Position numbers and translations under genes: made by a program. A stretch of DNA of 64,000 nt from Mauremys mutica. Its lineage: Eukaryota; Chordata; Testudines; Geoemydidae. The notes below the pieces were generated by a model that saw only the letters and a program-made list of their open reading frames with translations, was not told the origin of the DNA and did no database searches. Each line of letters opens with the position of its first letter. Positions within the stretch are counted from its first letter, which is position 1. Shown here piece by piece: positions 46,469 to 57,224 of this stretch. The stretch lies in contig NC_059077.1 of assembly GCF_020497125.1 (NCBI RefSeq), positions 33,927,340 through 33,991,339 on the forward strand, in the 5' to 3' direction.

Positions 46469-47628
46469 TATGCACATGCAAATGACTCACAAGATCAGCA
46501 CAATACAGCATGTACGTACAGAGCAGGATTTGAAATCAGTGTGCAACTAACACTAATCACATTTTGACCAAAGCATTTTTATGTGCAAGAATATCTTCAT
46601 CGGCATCACTTATAGATTTCAGGGTTTCCACTTACTTTAATTCACCCTCACAGCGTACGTTATTTTCCCTTTCTTCCTGTATGAGAATAACTGTACCAAA
46701 CTGTGTAAAACATTCATGGTTCCAGAGCCCAATCCTGCTGCTGTTGAAAGTCATGGGATAAAACCTACATTGGACCAGGGTCAGGCCTATATAGCAATAG
46801 AGGATGAGAATTTGTTTGCTTATTTAAAATGTATCTGAATGCAGTTTTAAAAGAGGGCTACTTTCATTCTGCAGAAACTGAGCATGGGCACTGAAGCCTA
46901 TTGGGGGGTGAACTGTATTCCAAGAAGATAGATTTTTGAAGTAAAATGAACGTTGTGAAAATATCCCACCTCTCAAGAGAGTTCTCTAATCACTGGGTTA
47001 GAAGTTATAAGGTGGGTACCACCACCTTCCTCCTCCTCCTCTGGCCAGATTTGAATGGAACCTGGTCTGGTAGGTGCTCTCGTAGCATGGCTTACAGTGT
47101 CTTACCCTGGTTTGTGAATTGCTCTGGGGCTTAGGCAAGAGAGAGATGGCTAGACACCTAGAGTGAGGCAGCAGTGTGCATGCCCAGAGACAGGAACACA
47201 GGTGCTGAGGGAACTTTTACTCTGAAAAACTGAGGCACTGAGTGAGTTGAGGTGTCTGGAGGGCTTGGTGGGAGTTTTGTGGATTACAGTAGAGCCAAAA
47301 CTGAGACCTAGGTGCCTAAAACATGGACTCAAGTGCCTAAGTACTTTCTTGGATCCCATCCAGACAGTCCCAGCCCCCAAAGAATTTACATCTGGAAAAC
47401 CCAAACTTCCAATGGGATACATGCAGGAAGACCATCATGCCCAGGAAGAGCCCCATTGACTTCAATCCACACGGGTGTAAGGGTCTGCTTGTGTGGAACC
47501 ACTTATAGGAGTAGGGAGATAAATTAAGAAAAGATACAATTAATCAAATAGAAGAAATGGAAGAAGAAAGACAAACATTAAGGAACAATAGGAATGTTGT
47601 GTGTCAGCCAAGATGGCAGACTAGTGGG
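46469..47628. other. unassigned
   Basis: No gene or clear repeat recognised beyond short palindromic-repeat words near 47280-47345. Confidence 0.35.
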
Positions 47629-47830
47629 TTACAATAGGAATGACCTTACTAGGTCAGGCCAGTCCAACTAATCAAGTGTCTTGTCTCTAACAGCAGGCAG
47701 TACCGGGTGCTTCAAGGAAAGGTATGAGAACCCTGCAGTAGTCACTGGCTAACCTGCCCCTGGAAAGTTTACTTCCTGACACCCATTAGTTGGAGACTGG
47801 TTTGTGGCCTGAAGCATGACTACACAGAGC
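47629..47830 (-). mobile_element. CR1 3' end, antisense
   Basis: Gaccttactaggtcaggcca, cttgtctctaacagcaggca and ctgacacccattagttggag are reverse-complement words of a CR1 subfamily 3' region. Confidence 0.75.
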
Positions 47831-49044
47831 AGCTATGTACACAGTTAGATGGTTTTGACTACAAGTCCTTTGTTTACATAGAAACAACTAAATAATATGT
47901 ACTTTTTGTCTGAATTAGTCCCACATAACAGCTAAGTAACAGCCACTTTGCTTCCAAATCTGAATGGTTCAGGATGGGAGTTCTCATCACCTCTAACAGG
48001 GAGTAAAGGGGGGAAAAAAAGTCTCACGTAGACTTCTATCTCAGACATTTATGAGGAAATGAAAGATCTAGTTTGCCATTTTAAAATATTCCTACTAAAA
48101 TTAACATAGCTACTATTTACTTAAGTAACCCAGTGAATCAAAACAAGCTAACCTTAATACTGCAGAAAGGAGGAAGATTGTATCTCTGGCATTTAGTGTT
48201 TTCAGATTGTGAGCCTAATCCTGAAATTTTTACATGTATGAGTAGCCATAATCCATGTATGTAATGAATAGGCCTACTCACGGGAATAAATGTAATAAAG
48301 TTAGATCTTCTGTGTAGTACTGGGAATGTTATACAGGTAGTTACATACAGGCTCTTTATTTAAAATTGTTTTAATAGCTATTCTTTCAGGAAAAAAAATA
48401 GGCTGTTTCACATAATAGCAACAGTACCTCAAGCAAAAACATTTCACGTTATACTAAACAAGTAAAGAATAAATCCTAGGAAATCAAAAAACTATCAAAC
48501 GTAAAGGAATAATACAGAACATACCCAAATCCTAGGTCCTACTAATTCTTTTTGGTGGAGGGTTGCCTTTTTATAAGAATTTTTCCCAGCATGCCTTTCT
48601 GGGGCTGACTTAAATTTGGTGAAGTCAAACAGCTGTAATATAAATGTTTTGTAGCTAGCTAGGGCTTGCTGTAAGCATTAACCCTTTTTATCTATACCTT
48701 CTATAAAGTTTTAATCTTTTTCCAGGGACAGTACAAGGTGAATACATGTTTGAAGAAGTTATTTGGACATGCTTTTTAAAAAGTTTCATAGCCAAATATA
48801 GATAACATCAGGTAAAGAAAGTGTTAAATAAATGCATAAAACATAAGAAAACTCTCTTGCCTGCTCTTAATCTCAATTAACGATTTAGTAGTAAGTCTCT
48901 TTAAAGAAAACAAACCCTCCAACAAACTGTTCTAACACTGTCAGGGTAAATAAACCCTCAGGCAAAACTAAACACAGCACAGTATAAATTACAGGGTGCT
49001 GTTTCCCACAGTTTCAAGGGAGGTAAGTAGACCAGACTGCAAGC
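47831..49044. other. unassigned AT-rich sequence
   Basis: No gene recognised. A palindromic repeat piece lies at about 48215-48300 (ctaatcctgaaatttttaca ... gcctactcacggg). Confidence 0.4.
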
Positions 49045-49200
49045 ACCATTTGACAAACAGGAAACTGAATCTAAAAGGGTTAAGTTACTAGCCCAAAATC
49101 ACATATTGTGATAAAATACTCCCCAAATTAATTTGGCTAGGAATAGAACCCAGGTCCCCTGACAACAAGTCTATAGCCTTAATCACTGGAAGTTACTCTG
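49045..49200 (-). repeat. MIR-like SINE fragment, antisense
   Basis: Acaaacaggaaactgaatct, ttactagcccaaaatcacat and gaacccaggtcccctgacaa, then gccttaatcact, are reverse-complement MIR words in order. Confidence 0.7.
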
Positions 49201-50230
49201 TAGATCCTTGTGTACTCCTGGCATAATAGAACCAACCTGTATAGCATAGCAAGCATCTCTAAATTCTAGAAGTTGCTTTGTCTTTTTTGAGGGTGAACTC
49301 CAGTTTCCATCTGTGGAAGACAGAAGCTCCAGCCTATTTTACCTTGAATCTAAAACCAGAAGAGAATAGATATGTCAGGGCCATTATTTTACTTCTCTAC
49401 ATTTTATTTATAAACAGCACATCATGTGCACTGAACTGCTAGGGCCAAAGATATTATTGTTTCAAGTCTTTGAAGTTGAGGTCACAACAAAAAGGGAAGA
49501 ACTGAGTATGGCCTGGCAAGTTTTGAAGGAGAAAGGCCTTAATTATATGGAGACAGGATGACTGCTTGTTAGCCCATTGAAATCTAACTCAGCTAGCTAG
49601 GGTTGTTGTCACCTGGCCAGTTTTTTGAATAGCTCTGCTATTTAGCTTTTCCTATACAAACCAGTTAAAACACAACAGAACCATTTCTTATTTCATTAAT
49701 AAAAGTAATTACTGTATTTGACTAAAAATGATATGGATTCCCAGGTTTCTTAAAATAATGCTTCCAAAAATAGTCCCCAATCACAGTCAGAGTTAATGCA
49801 GTCAGAATTCCAATGGAAAGCATCAGGGCGAGGGGCTTCCTCCAGCTTGTACATAATTACTGCATAGCCTCAAAATGCCATGCATCTCTCCTGGAACCAG
49901 GGGAACATATTCATGTATGTAAAGGTGGCAATCCTAAAGCTGGCACTACCCACAGAGGAACTGGAAATGTACAAGACTGCTGGTCAGAGAATTATGATAA
50001 TTTTACTTAGCTCACAGAGGGATTCTGAGAATAAAGCTGTACAAGTACCTCAGACAGACAGAATATTGAAGTAAAAATCTATGGTTAGATACAAAAGGCT
50101 AAGAATAGTTACAGAAATTCCTTCAGAAATTTAAATCCCAAGGGCCCAATCCTGTGAAATGCAGAGAATCCTCAACTTGCATGAAGGGTATTGTTTAAGT
50201 TCAGAAACCAAATCCTTGCTCAACTTACTC
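49201..50230. other. unassigned
   Basis: No gene or clear repeat recognised until the palindromic repeat that the next hAT element interrupts (about 50140-50230). Confidence 0.35.
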
Positions 50231-50238
50231 CTGAGAGT

Positions 50239-50804
50239 CAGGGGCGGCTCCAGGCACCAGCATGCCAAGCACGTGCCTGGGGCAGCAAGCCATGGGGGGC
50301 GCTCTGCTGGTTGCCGTGAGGGCAGCAGGCGGGCTGCCTTTGGCAGCTTGCCTGCGGAGGGTCCGCTGGTCCCGCGGCTTCGGCGGACCTCCCGCAGGTG
50401 TGCTGCCGAATCCGCGGGACCGGGGACCTCCCGCAGGCAAGCCGCCAAAGGCGTTTGTTCCGTTTGTTGAGTCTGATCATACAACCCTTACTACTGGGAG
50501 TTAGTCCCGTTAACTTCTACTCTCAATGCAAGTAGTCCTGAGGTCTGTTGCAAACATTAAAACTAATGTCATGAGCAAGGGCTGCAAGATCAGGCCTTAA
50601 AATTATTTATTTAGTTGAGGTTAAACTAAAATCTGTAGAAACTAACGGGTTTGTGACAAGTTGCATTGTTGATGTAGATTAGGTTTCCATTATATTTTAG
50701 CTGTGTCTGTTAGATCCATCTCTGACTATATGAGAGTTATCTTTTTTGCCAAAGGCAGCCTGCCTGCTGTGCTTGGGGCGGCAAAATACCTAGAGCCGCC
50801 CCTG
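50239..50804. mobile_element. GC-rich hAT element carrying a captured flank copy, 566 bp
   Basis: The termini are caggggcggctccagg and tagagccgcccctg, with perfect 8-bp ctgagagt duplications (50231-50238 and 50805-50812). The hAT part is the same family as 46187-46460 and 53089-53443 but is split by 295 foreign bases (50453-50747). The flanks of the element, when joined, restore a palindromic repeat (caacttactcctgagagtag). Repeat-derived open frames in the GC-rich left part are not genes. Confidence 0.95.
50453..50747 (+). repeat. copy of nearby genomic sequence inside the hAT
   Basis: From 50461 on, this stretch is about 98% identical to 50969-51258 (I count about five substitutions and one T-run length change). 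It is bracketed by two copies of gccaaaggc (50444-50452 and 50748-50756); related hAT copies have an uninterrupted sequence at this place. The 8 bases 50453-50460 (gtttgttc) are extra and repeat the start of the copied segment. Confidence 0.92.
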
Positions 50805-50968
50805 CTGAGAGTAGTTCCATTGATTCAATGTAATTAATTGCATGACCAAGGTAAAGCAAGCAGGATTTGGCACTGGATCTCCTTATATCTTCATGAAGCT
50901 GAGATAAATCATGATTTCCTCATATTTTTTAACTGACTCAGTTATACTTGCATGGAACTTGGAGTTGT

Positions 50969-51258
50969 CGTTTGTTGAGTCTGATCATACAACCCTTACT
51001 ACTGGGAGTTAGTCCCGTTAACTTCTACTCTCAATGCAAGTAGTCCTGAGGTCTGTTGCAAACGTTAAAACTAATGTCATGAGCAAGGGCTGCAAGATCA
51101 GGCCTTAAAATTATTTATTTAGTTGAGGTTAAACTAAAATCTGTAGAAACTAATGGGTTTGTGACAAGTTGCATTGTTGATGTAGGTTAGGTTTCCATTA
51201 TATTTTAGCTGTGTCTGTTAGATCCATCTCTGACTATACGAGGGTTATCTTTTTTTGC
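50969..51258 (+). repeat. probable source copy of the segment captured by the hAT
   Basis: Same orientation and near-identical to 50461-50749, lying 164 bases beyond the hAT right end. It has no flanking duplication of its own, so it is more likely the original than the insert. Confidence 0.85.
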
Positions 51259-52243
51259 AAGATGTATGCTTCTGTGTGGTTGCTATCCTGATCTGCCATT
51301 TTCCTTTTTGGAGTATGTTTGAGACATTCAGCTTTAAAATTAATTTTACACATGTAAGGTTTTTTTGTCAGTCAGGTGGGAAGATGCACATTACACAAGA
51401 ATTAGGATTCAGATGGATTCTGGTAAGGTATTACTTATCCTAGAGGCTTTCAAACCTTTTAATCCATATAGATTATTACTATAATTGCAATTTCCTTTAA
51501 AAACGTAGTATCTCCTCCAGATGTGGTCTGTAGGCTATAATACTTTGGTCTAAGTTCAGTTGTTGAATTTAGTGTGTGGGTAATGGGTGGTGTTGGTGGC
51601 TTGTGGTATACTGGATGTCATACTAGATGGTCTGATAGGCCTTCTGGCCTTAAACTCTATAACTCTGTGAGGCTATGTTGTCTGCTTCTCAACACAAGTA
51701 GTAATGAAAACTATTATATATAGCCTCTTTAATCAAAGTGTTCTACAAACTACATCTAACAGCAACATTATACAATTGTTTAGAGCAGAAATGGAGGAAC
51801 ATCATGAAAACTGGGGGACAATTAAAATAGGAATGTTATTATCCAGTGGGACTTTGGTTAGGACATTGCTGCTAACAGCTCTATTTGAGAGTTGGAGAAG
51901 TGCCAGCAGCTCTTAGTGATCTCATATGGTTGGCACCTCAATTATAAGCCTCGTCCAAAAGATGGCCTCTCCAAGAACACTGTGCCGCAGCACCATGCTG
52001 GAATATTAGTTCAGTGCTGACTCAGAGGAAAACAAGATCATCACCAACACTTCCGACAGTACCAGACCAGGCTTAATCTGAGACTTGCTAAGATAATAGA
52101 CTGATCTGATATGTTCACACACAGCACAGAGGTACTTTACAACTACAGGGGAACGTCCTTGCTTGAATACATTTGCTAGAGGATTTATGAATAGATTTTA
52201 TTTTAAGAGTCAAAGAGAAAATGTCATTCTCGTTGCTTGTATC
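51259..52243. other. mostly unassigned; CR1-like tail
   Basis: No gene found. At about 51575-51665 ctagatggtctgataggcct and ccttaaactctat resemble a plus-strand CR1 or SINE tail. Confidence 0.4.
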
Positions 52244-52388
52244 CAGTGCTTAATTTGTGCCAGGGCTTGCTCAGTCCCTCTAGGCTTAGCAGTTTATAGC
52301 CCCAGCACCTCTGGGTTTGCCACGTCAGTTATGAAGGTAAAAAAATTTCTTGAGTCCCGGCACCTCTTTCATTACAAATTGAGCACTG
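52244..52388. mobile_element. short hAT-like element, 145 bp
   Basis: The terminus cagtgcttaatttgtg and the inverse-like end ttacaaattgagcactg pair well. I see no matching 8-bp duplication outside, so the flanks have decayed or the boundaries are off by a few bases. Confidence 0.7.
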
Positions 52389-53049
52389 CCATTCCCCTCA
52401 TCCCCCTCATGTTTATTTATCTATTCATGAACTACATAGGACTGTACTTGGAATATGCTTGGAAATTAAGAATCCACTCTGACATATAAGGGCATCACCT
52501 TTGAATAACCATCCTCTGACTTATCTAGGACAGCAAATTTAGATTGGTTTGCCTCTGGTTTCCTTGTATTTAGAGTAACATCCTTCCAGAGCATTACTGG
52601 TAACTTCATTTGACATCAGTCTTTTGGGGAACTTTACAATGGGACACTTATTTCTTATTCAAGTGTCAACAATATCCAGCTGCATCTAGATTGGAGTTTC
52701 TCTTACTTGAGAAATATTCAGTCAAGAGTCCTATGTACAGCCTGCTGTTCATTGCTTTGAAAGGCGCCTACTACTTACAACTGAACTCTTATGGTTATTC
52801 CTTGTATCACTAGCATGAATTTAGACACAAGTCTCTATCTTTTAGCTTAAGAAATTATCTTGGTTTCTGAATCATTTTGTTAAGCTTGAGGTACTGAAGT
52901 ACTGTAGAACCAAACCTTGTCATTTATATGACTTGTGTACTTTTCTCTTTTTCTTTGCTTCCTTGTATTTCCAGCATTATTTTTTATAATAATGTGTAAG
53001 TAGTTTGAATGGGAGGGGATTTTGTTTAAAATATTCTATTTAAAATTTT
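52389..53049. other. unassigned AT-rich sequence
   Basis: No gene or clear repeat recognised. Confidence 0.4.
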
Positions 53050-53088
53050 GTAAAAGCAGCAGAGTCCTGAGGCACCTTATAGACTAAC

Positions 53089-53443
53089 CAGGGCCGGCTC
53101 CAGACCCCAGTGCGCCAAGTGTGCGCTTGGGGCGGCGTGCCGCGGGAGGGCGGCAGGCGGCTCTGGTGGACCTCCCGCAGGCATGCCTGCGGAGGGTCTG
53201 CTGGTTCCGCGGCTCCGGTGGACCTCCCGCAGACGTGCCTGCGGAGGGTCCGCTGGTCCCGCGGCTTCGGTGGAGCATCCGCAGGCATGCCTCCAGGAGG
53301 TCCACCGGAGCCACGGGACCAGCGGACCCTCCGCAGGCACGTCTGCAGGAGGTCCACCGGAGCCGCGGGACTGGCAACCGCCAGAGTGCCCCCCGTGGCA
53401 TGCCGCCCTGCTTGGGGCGGCGAAATTCCTAGATCCACCCCTG
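53089..53443. mobile_element. GC-rich non-autonomous hAT element, 355 bp
   Basis: The termini are cagggccggctccag and tagatccacccctg, flanked by perfect 8-bp agactaac copies (53081-53088 and 53444-53451). The middle holds two direct units of about 52 bp (each starting tgcctgcggagggtc) followed by inverted versions, making a large potential hairpin. Removing it restores the Penelope-like arm. Five or more open frames across both strands here share residues such as GGPPEPRDQ because of this symmetry. Confidence 0.95.
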
Positions 53444-53451
53444 AGACTAAC

Positions 53452-53505
53452 AGATGTATTGGAGCATGAGCTTTCGTGGGTGAATACCCACTTCGTCGGA
53501 TGCAT
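53452..53505 (-). ncRNA. hammerhead-ribozyme-like motif
   Basis: On the minus strand the order is CCGACGA (53500-53494; consensus CUGANGA with one change), then a perfect 6-bp stem II with a four-base loop (inverse of 53476-53491). GAAA follows (53475-53472), then a minimal stem III GC-TCAT-GC and a UC cleavage-type position. The outer strands AGATGCAT and ATACATCT can pair with one mismatch as stem I. This fits a type I hammerhead. The C for U change in the first box probably weakens or abolishes cleavage. Confidence 0.55.
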
Positions 53506-53580
53506 CTATAGTCTATAAGGTGCCACAGGACTCTTTGCTGCTTTTACAGATCCAGACTAACACGGCTACCCTTCTGATAC

Positions 53581-54134
53581 TATTTAAAATTTTGTTGCAC
53601 TAAAAGGATGTTCATGTTTCACTGACGTTAAGCAAACTGGTGTAACAAAGTAAGATTTGAATAATTTCTGAGGCCCCAATGTCTGCTGCCATTATGCAGA
53701 AGCTGAGTAATGCCACTGAAGTCTATCTGGCCATTGGATTGGGTTTTACACAATAGGTTTAAAAGAAAATGAATCATAAAATGATCTTTTTTCCTTTTTG
53801 TAGTGGAATCTTAATGTATTTAAAACATTGACATCCATGAAGAAATGTGAAGGGAAAATAAAATTGCATCACAAATTAGAAGGCCATGTTTTAGAGAAAT
53901 GTTACAAAATAAAAAGATTTGTAGTTTAATAACTCCCCTGTATATTTTGAAATACTTGGTTTTGGAATGGAAACAAAATGTCCGTGAAAAGAAAGCTTTC
54001 TAAAATGACATAGAATATTTCCCTAAAGGGCTATAGGAAATGTTCACAAATCATTTTGCAGATTTTTCCACCAACATATGTCTACAGATGCATTTTGGTG
54101 TGACACATTTTGTTTGCAGGTGATGTTGAGTTTT
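53581..54134. other. unassigned AT-rich sequence
   Basis: No gene or clear repeat recognised. Confidence 0.4.
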
Positions 54135-55260
54135 AAATAGTAGATTCAAAGTCAACAAGGGACCATTGTGAGCATCTAGTCCAGGGGTGGGCAAACTTTT
54201 TGGCCTGAGGGCCACATCAGGGTATGGAAATTGTATGGCGGGCCATGAATGCTCATGAAATTGGGGGTAGGGGTGAGGGAGGGGGTGCAGGCTCTGGGGT
54301 GGGGCCAGAAATTAGGAGATCAAGGTGCAGGAGGGGGCTCCGGGTTGGGGTGCAGGGGTGTGTGTGTGCGGGCTCTGGGGTGGGGCTGGGACTGAGGGGG
54401 TTGGAGTGGAGGAGGGTGCTCCAGGCTGGGACCGAGGGGTTCGGAGGGCAGGACGGGGATCAGGGATGGGGCAGGCTGTTGGGGCACAGGGGAGTGAGGG
54501 CTCTGGCTGGGGGTGTGGGCTCGGGGGTGGGGCTGGGGATGAGGGGCTTGGGATACAACAGGGGACTCTGCACTGGGAGAGGGGTTCGGAGGGTGGGAGG
54601 GGGATCAGGGCTGTGGCAGGGGATTGGGGCACAAGGCGGGGCTCAGGGGTGCAGGCTCCAGGTGGTACTTATGGCAAGCAGCTCCCGGAAGCATGTCCCC
54701 ATTCCGGCTCTGAGGCCAATGGGAACCATGGCCAATGGAAGCTGCGGGCAGGGCGGCACCTGCAGACGGGGCAGCGCGCAGAACCACCTGGCAACACCTC
54801 CGTGTACTTTTTAGGAGCCCAAGGTGGATCAAGCTAGAGGGGGGGGTCATGCCAGCTGCTTCCTGGGAGCCCGCAGAGTGGGGCAAGCCCCCGACCAAGC
54901 TCCCTGGCTGGAGTGCCGGAGCAGGGCAAACCCCCTACCCCGCTCCACAGAGGGGGGAGGGCCGGATTAAATAGTCTGATGGGCTGGATGTGGCCCGTGG
55001 GCTGTTGTTTGCCCACCCCTGATCTAGTCTGACCTCCTGTACAACACAGAACTTCCCCAAAATAATTCCCAGCCCGTCTTTTGGAAAAAACATCCAATCT
55101 TGATTCAAAAATCAGTGATGGAAAAGCCCCCACAAGCCTTGGTAAATTGCTCCAATGGTTAATTAGTCTCACTGTTTAAAAACTTACACCTTATTTCCAG
55201 TCTGAATTTGTCTAGCTTCAATTTCTAGTCACTGGACTGTGTAATGACTTTCCCTGTTGG
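54135..55260 (-). mobile_element. old CR1 LINE 3' part, antisense, split by a hAT
   Basis: Minus-strand translation of 55060-55170 gives RLINHWSNLPRLVGAFPS and ESRLDVFSK, the CR1 ORF2 C-terminus. The 3' end appears as agggaccattgtgagcatct before the hAT insertion and tgacctcctgtacaacacag after it. The CR1 copy is therefore older than the hAT. Confidence 0.82.
54182..55021. mobile_element. non-autonomous hAT element, 840 bp
   Basis: The termini caggggtgggcaaac and gtttgcccacccctg are perfect inverses, and atctagtc flanks both sides (54174-54181 and 55022-55029). The interior is G-rich on the plus strand with repeated ggctctggggtggggc units. A 196-codon frame (54224-54814) and others crossing it are low-complexity translations, not a transposase. 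The perfect duplication suggests a fairly recent insertion. Confidence 0.96.
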
Positions 55261-55335
55261 GTTAGAGGAGTAAGTTGAGTAGGGTGATAATGTGTGATGA
55301 AGGGCTATATGGCAGTGGGGAACTGGCTAGATTTA

Positions 55336-55598
55336 GGGTATATCTACAATGAAGCTGGGGTGTGACTTTCAGCTCCATGCTAGCTTTAAGATAGCTATCT
55401 CATTAAAAATAGTTTAAAATGATTCAGGCTTCAGTGCAAGCTGCATAAGTGAGTATGCGCCCAGAGGGGAATCAGCCAGGCTTGTGGAACCCATGTTCCA
55501 GCCCTCACTATTTTTAGTGAGCTAGATAGATTACAGCTAGCATGGGTACACCTTCATGGGTTGCAGATCACACCCCTGCCTGCAGTGTAGCTGTATTC
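55336..55598. mobile_element. Harbinger-like MITE, first of a back-to-back pair
   Basis: It starts gggtatatctacaatgaag and ends tgcagtgtagctgtattc, an imperfect inverse. TTA occurs on both sides (55333-55335 and 55599-55601). The second MITE begins immediately after the right TTA. Confidence 0.78.
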
Positions 55599-55601
55599 TT
55601 A

Positions 55602-55938
55602 GGCTATATCTAGACTTGGAGCTTGGGGTGTGATTCCCAACTCGAGTAGACATACTCACACTAGCTCTCATCAAGCTAGTGCACTAAAATCAGTAGTGTA
55701 GCCACAATAGCATGGGCAGGAGCAAGTGGGTCATGGCCTAGCTGCCTGAGCACATACCTACAGGGTCTGGGCAGGTTTGGGTACTCGGGGTGGTTAGCTC
55801 ATGCCACCACTTCCTGCTGCCTGTGCTACTGCGATTGCACTACTATTTTTAGAGTGCTAGCTCCATGGGAGCTAGTGGGACTGTCTACTTGAGCTGGGAA
55901 CCACCCTCCCTCCCCCAGTAACAAGTTTAGACGTAGCT
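55602..55938. mobile_element. Harbinger-like MITE, second of a back-to-back pair
   Basis: It starts ggctatatctagacttgg and ends near caagtttagacgtagct. Its first 40 bases (gcttggggtgtgattc) align with the first MITE's gctggggtgtgacttt, so they are one family. The left TTA is shared with its neighbour; the right duplication is not clear. Confidence 0.68.
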
Positions 55939-56108
55939 GTGTAACAAAGTGGCAATGTCTTCTTGTGAACCCACCCAGTTAGCAGGTGGTTTTCATTCTG
56001 ATGAGAAATGTTAAGCGGGACCTACTAATTCATTGGCACAGATGCTTCATTACCCCATACATATGTACAGGAGTTGGGCTAAAGAGTGAAAAGACCTAAG
56101 TCTTAAGG

Positions 56109-56707
56109 CAGTGTTTCTTATCCAGGGGTACGCAGAGGTCTTCCAGCAGATACATCAACTCATCTAGATATCTGCCTAGTTTTACAACAGGCTACAGAAA
56201 AAGAACTAGCAAGGTCAGTAAGGATGTAAAATACTAAACCGTTAACTGGTAAGCATTAGTCTTACTGGTTAATTGACCCTAACGGTTAGCCCTCAGCTCC
56301 CTGGGATGGATGGCTAGAGCAGCCCCAGAGGCCCCACTCCCTCTCCTTTTAATCAGTTAACCATTTAAATGATATAATTTTAATCGTTTTAAATGGTTAA
56401 CTTTTTAAACGCTTACCTCCCTAAAAGTCAGTACAAACTAAAATTTCATAAGGACAATGACTTGTTTATACTGCTCTATATGCTATACACTGAAATGTAA
56501 GTACAATATTTATATTCCAATTGATTTATTTTATAATTATATGGTAAAAATGAGAGTGTCAGCAATTTGTCAGTAATAGTGTGCTGTGACATTTTTGTGT
56601 CTGATTTTGTAAGCAAGTTGGTTTTAAGTGAGGGGACCTTGGGGGTACACAAGACAAATCAGACTCCTGAAAGGGGCACAGTAATCTGGAAAGGCTGAGA
56701 CTACAGT
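56109..56707. mobile_element. hAT element with a second element inside
   Basis: It begins cagtgtttcttatccagggg and ends near aaaggctgagactacag, a decayed inverse. The interior has tacgcagaggtcttccag and, after the inner insertion, ggtacacaagacaaatcaga. No 8-bp outer duplication is visible, and the element looks old. The inner insertion lies at 56221-56425. Confidence 0.68.
56221..56425. mobile_element. hAT-like element nested in the older hAT
   Basis: It is flanked by ggtcagta (56213-56220) and agtcagta (56426-56433), an 8-bp duplication with one mismatch. Ends are loosely inverse (aggatgtaaaatactaaacc against the inverse of ttaaacgcttacctccctaaa), and the inner words gttaactggt and ggttaac pair. 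Removing it restores the outer element. Confidence 0.72.
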
Positions 56708-57224
56708 AGCTGAGCAGTCCTGAGGTAGGGATCCTAGCAAGTCAAGCCTGGGGAGAAGGCTTGAACCAAATTTATCTTGTTAATTTCCCTGTTAATAAAA
56801 CCAAACCACACTCTGTGTAGACTGTGTTTTAGTAGATTGGGAAAGGCATCTACTCACAAACAGTTATAATAAAGCAACAACAAAACTCTGACTGGATCTT
56901 TTTTACATATTCCAGGGATTTTAACATTAGTTTTCAAGATCTGCTAATGTCATGTCTTTGAGTGATATTTGTGGTCACCGTGACTCTTTGTTTCATTCCA
57001 TCCATTTTTCTCACTGTGGACACAGTGTTTTTGCCTATTTGTTTTCTCAATAACCTGTTACAAAAGATTAATGTCCCGATACTCATTCAAGTCAGATGAT
57101 TCCATAGGTTCACAACCAAAGGCATTGTTCCATAGAGGCAGAAATATAACTCCAGGACACTATCTTGCATGGTAAATAACAAATGGTTGATAGGAGCATA
57201 AAAATATAATATGAATTACTAAAG
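56708..57224. other. unassigned
   Basis: No gene or clear repeat recognised. Confidence 0.35.

Larger units (their letters stand above)
53050..53580. mobile_element. Penelope-like inverted-arm structure, interrupted by a hAT
   Basis: The left arm gtaaaagcagcagagtcc ... gcaccttatagactaac (53050-53088, continuing at 53444) is the inverse of the right arm tctataaggtgccacagg ... gctgcttttac (53508-53547). The right arm runs on to cagactaacacggctaccc near 53573. Between the arms on the minus strand is a hammerhead-like motif. Inverted arms and hammerhead motifs are known from Penelope-like retroelements. No reverse-transcriptase frame is present. The hAT at 53089-53443 entered the left arm. Confidence 0.7.

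Noticed and set aside
46032..46550. Four open frames of about 120 codons on both strands
   Set aside because: Same repeat artefact, in the hAT at 46187-46460; no transposase motif.
50131..50504. Open frames of 70-117 codons on both strands
   Set aside because: Same GC-rich hAT family; they end in the captured flank sequence.
53040..53518. Several overlapping open frames of about 100-140 codons on both strands
   Set aside because: They fall in the GC-rich, self-complementary hAT element at 53089-53443. Shared residues between strands follow from inverted units, not from coding constraint.
54224..54814. Open frame of 196 codons, the second longest on the plus strand apart from the 212-codon frame and CR1
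   Set aside because: Glycine-rich low-complexity translation lying entirely within a hAT with exact termini.
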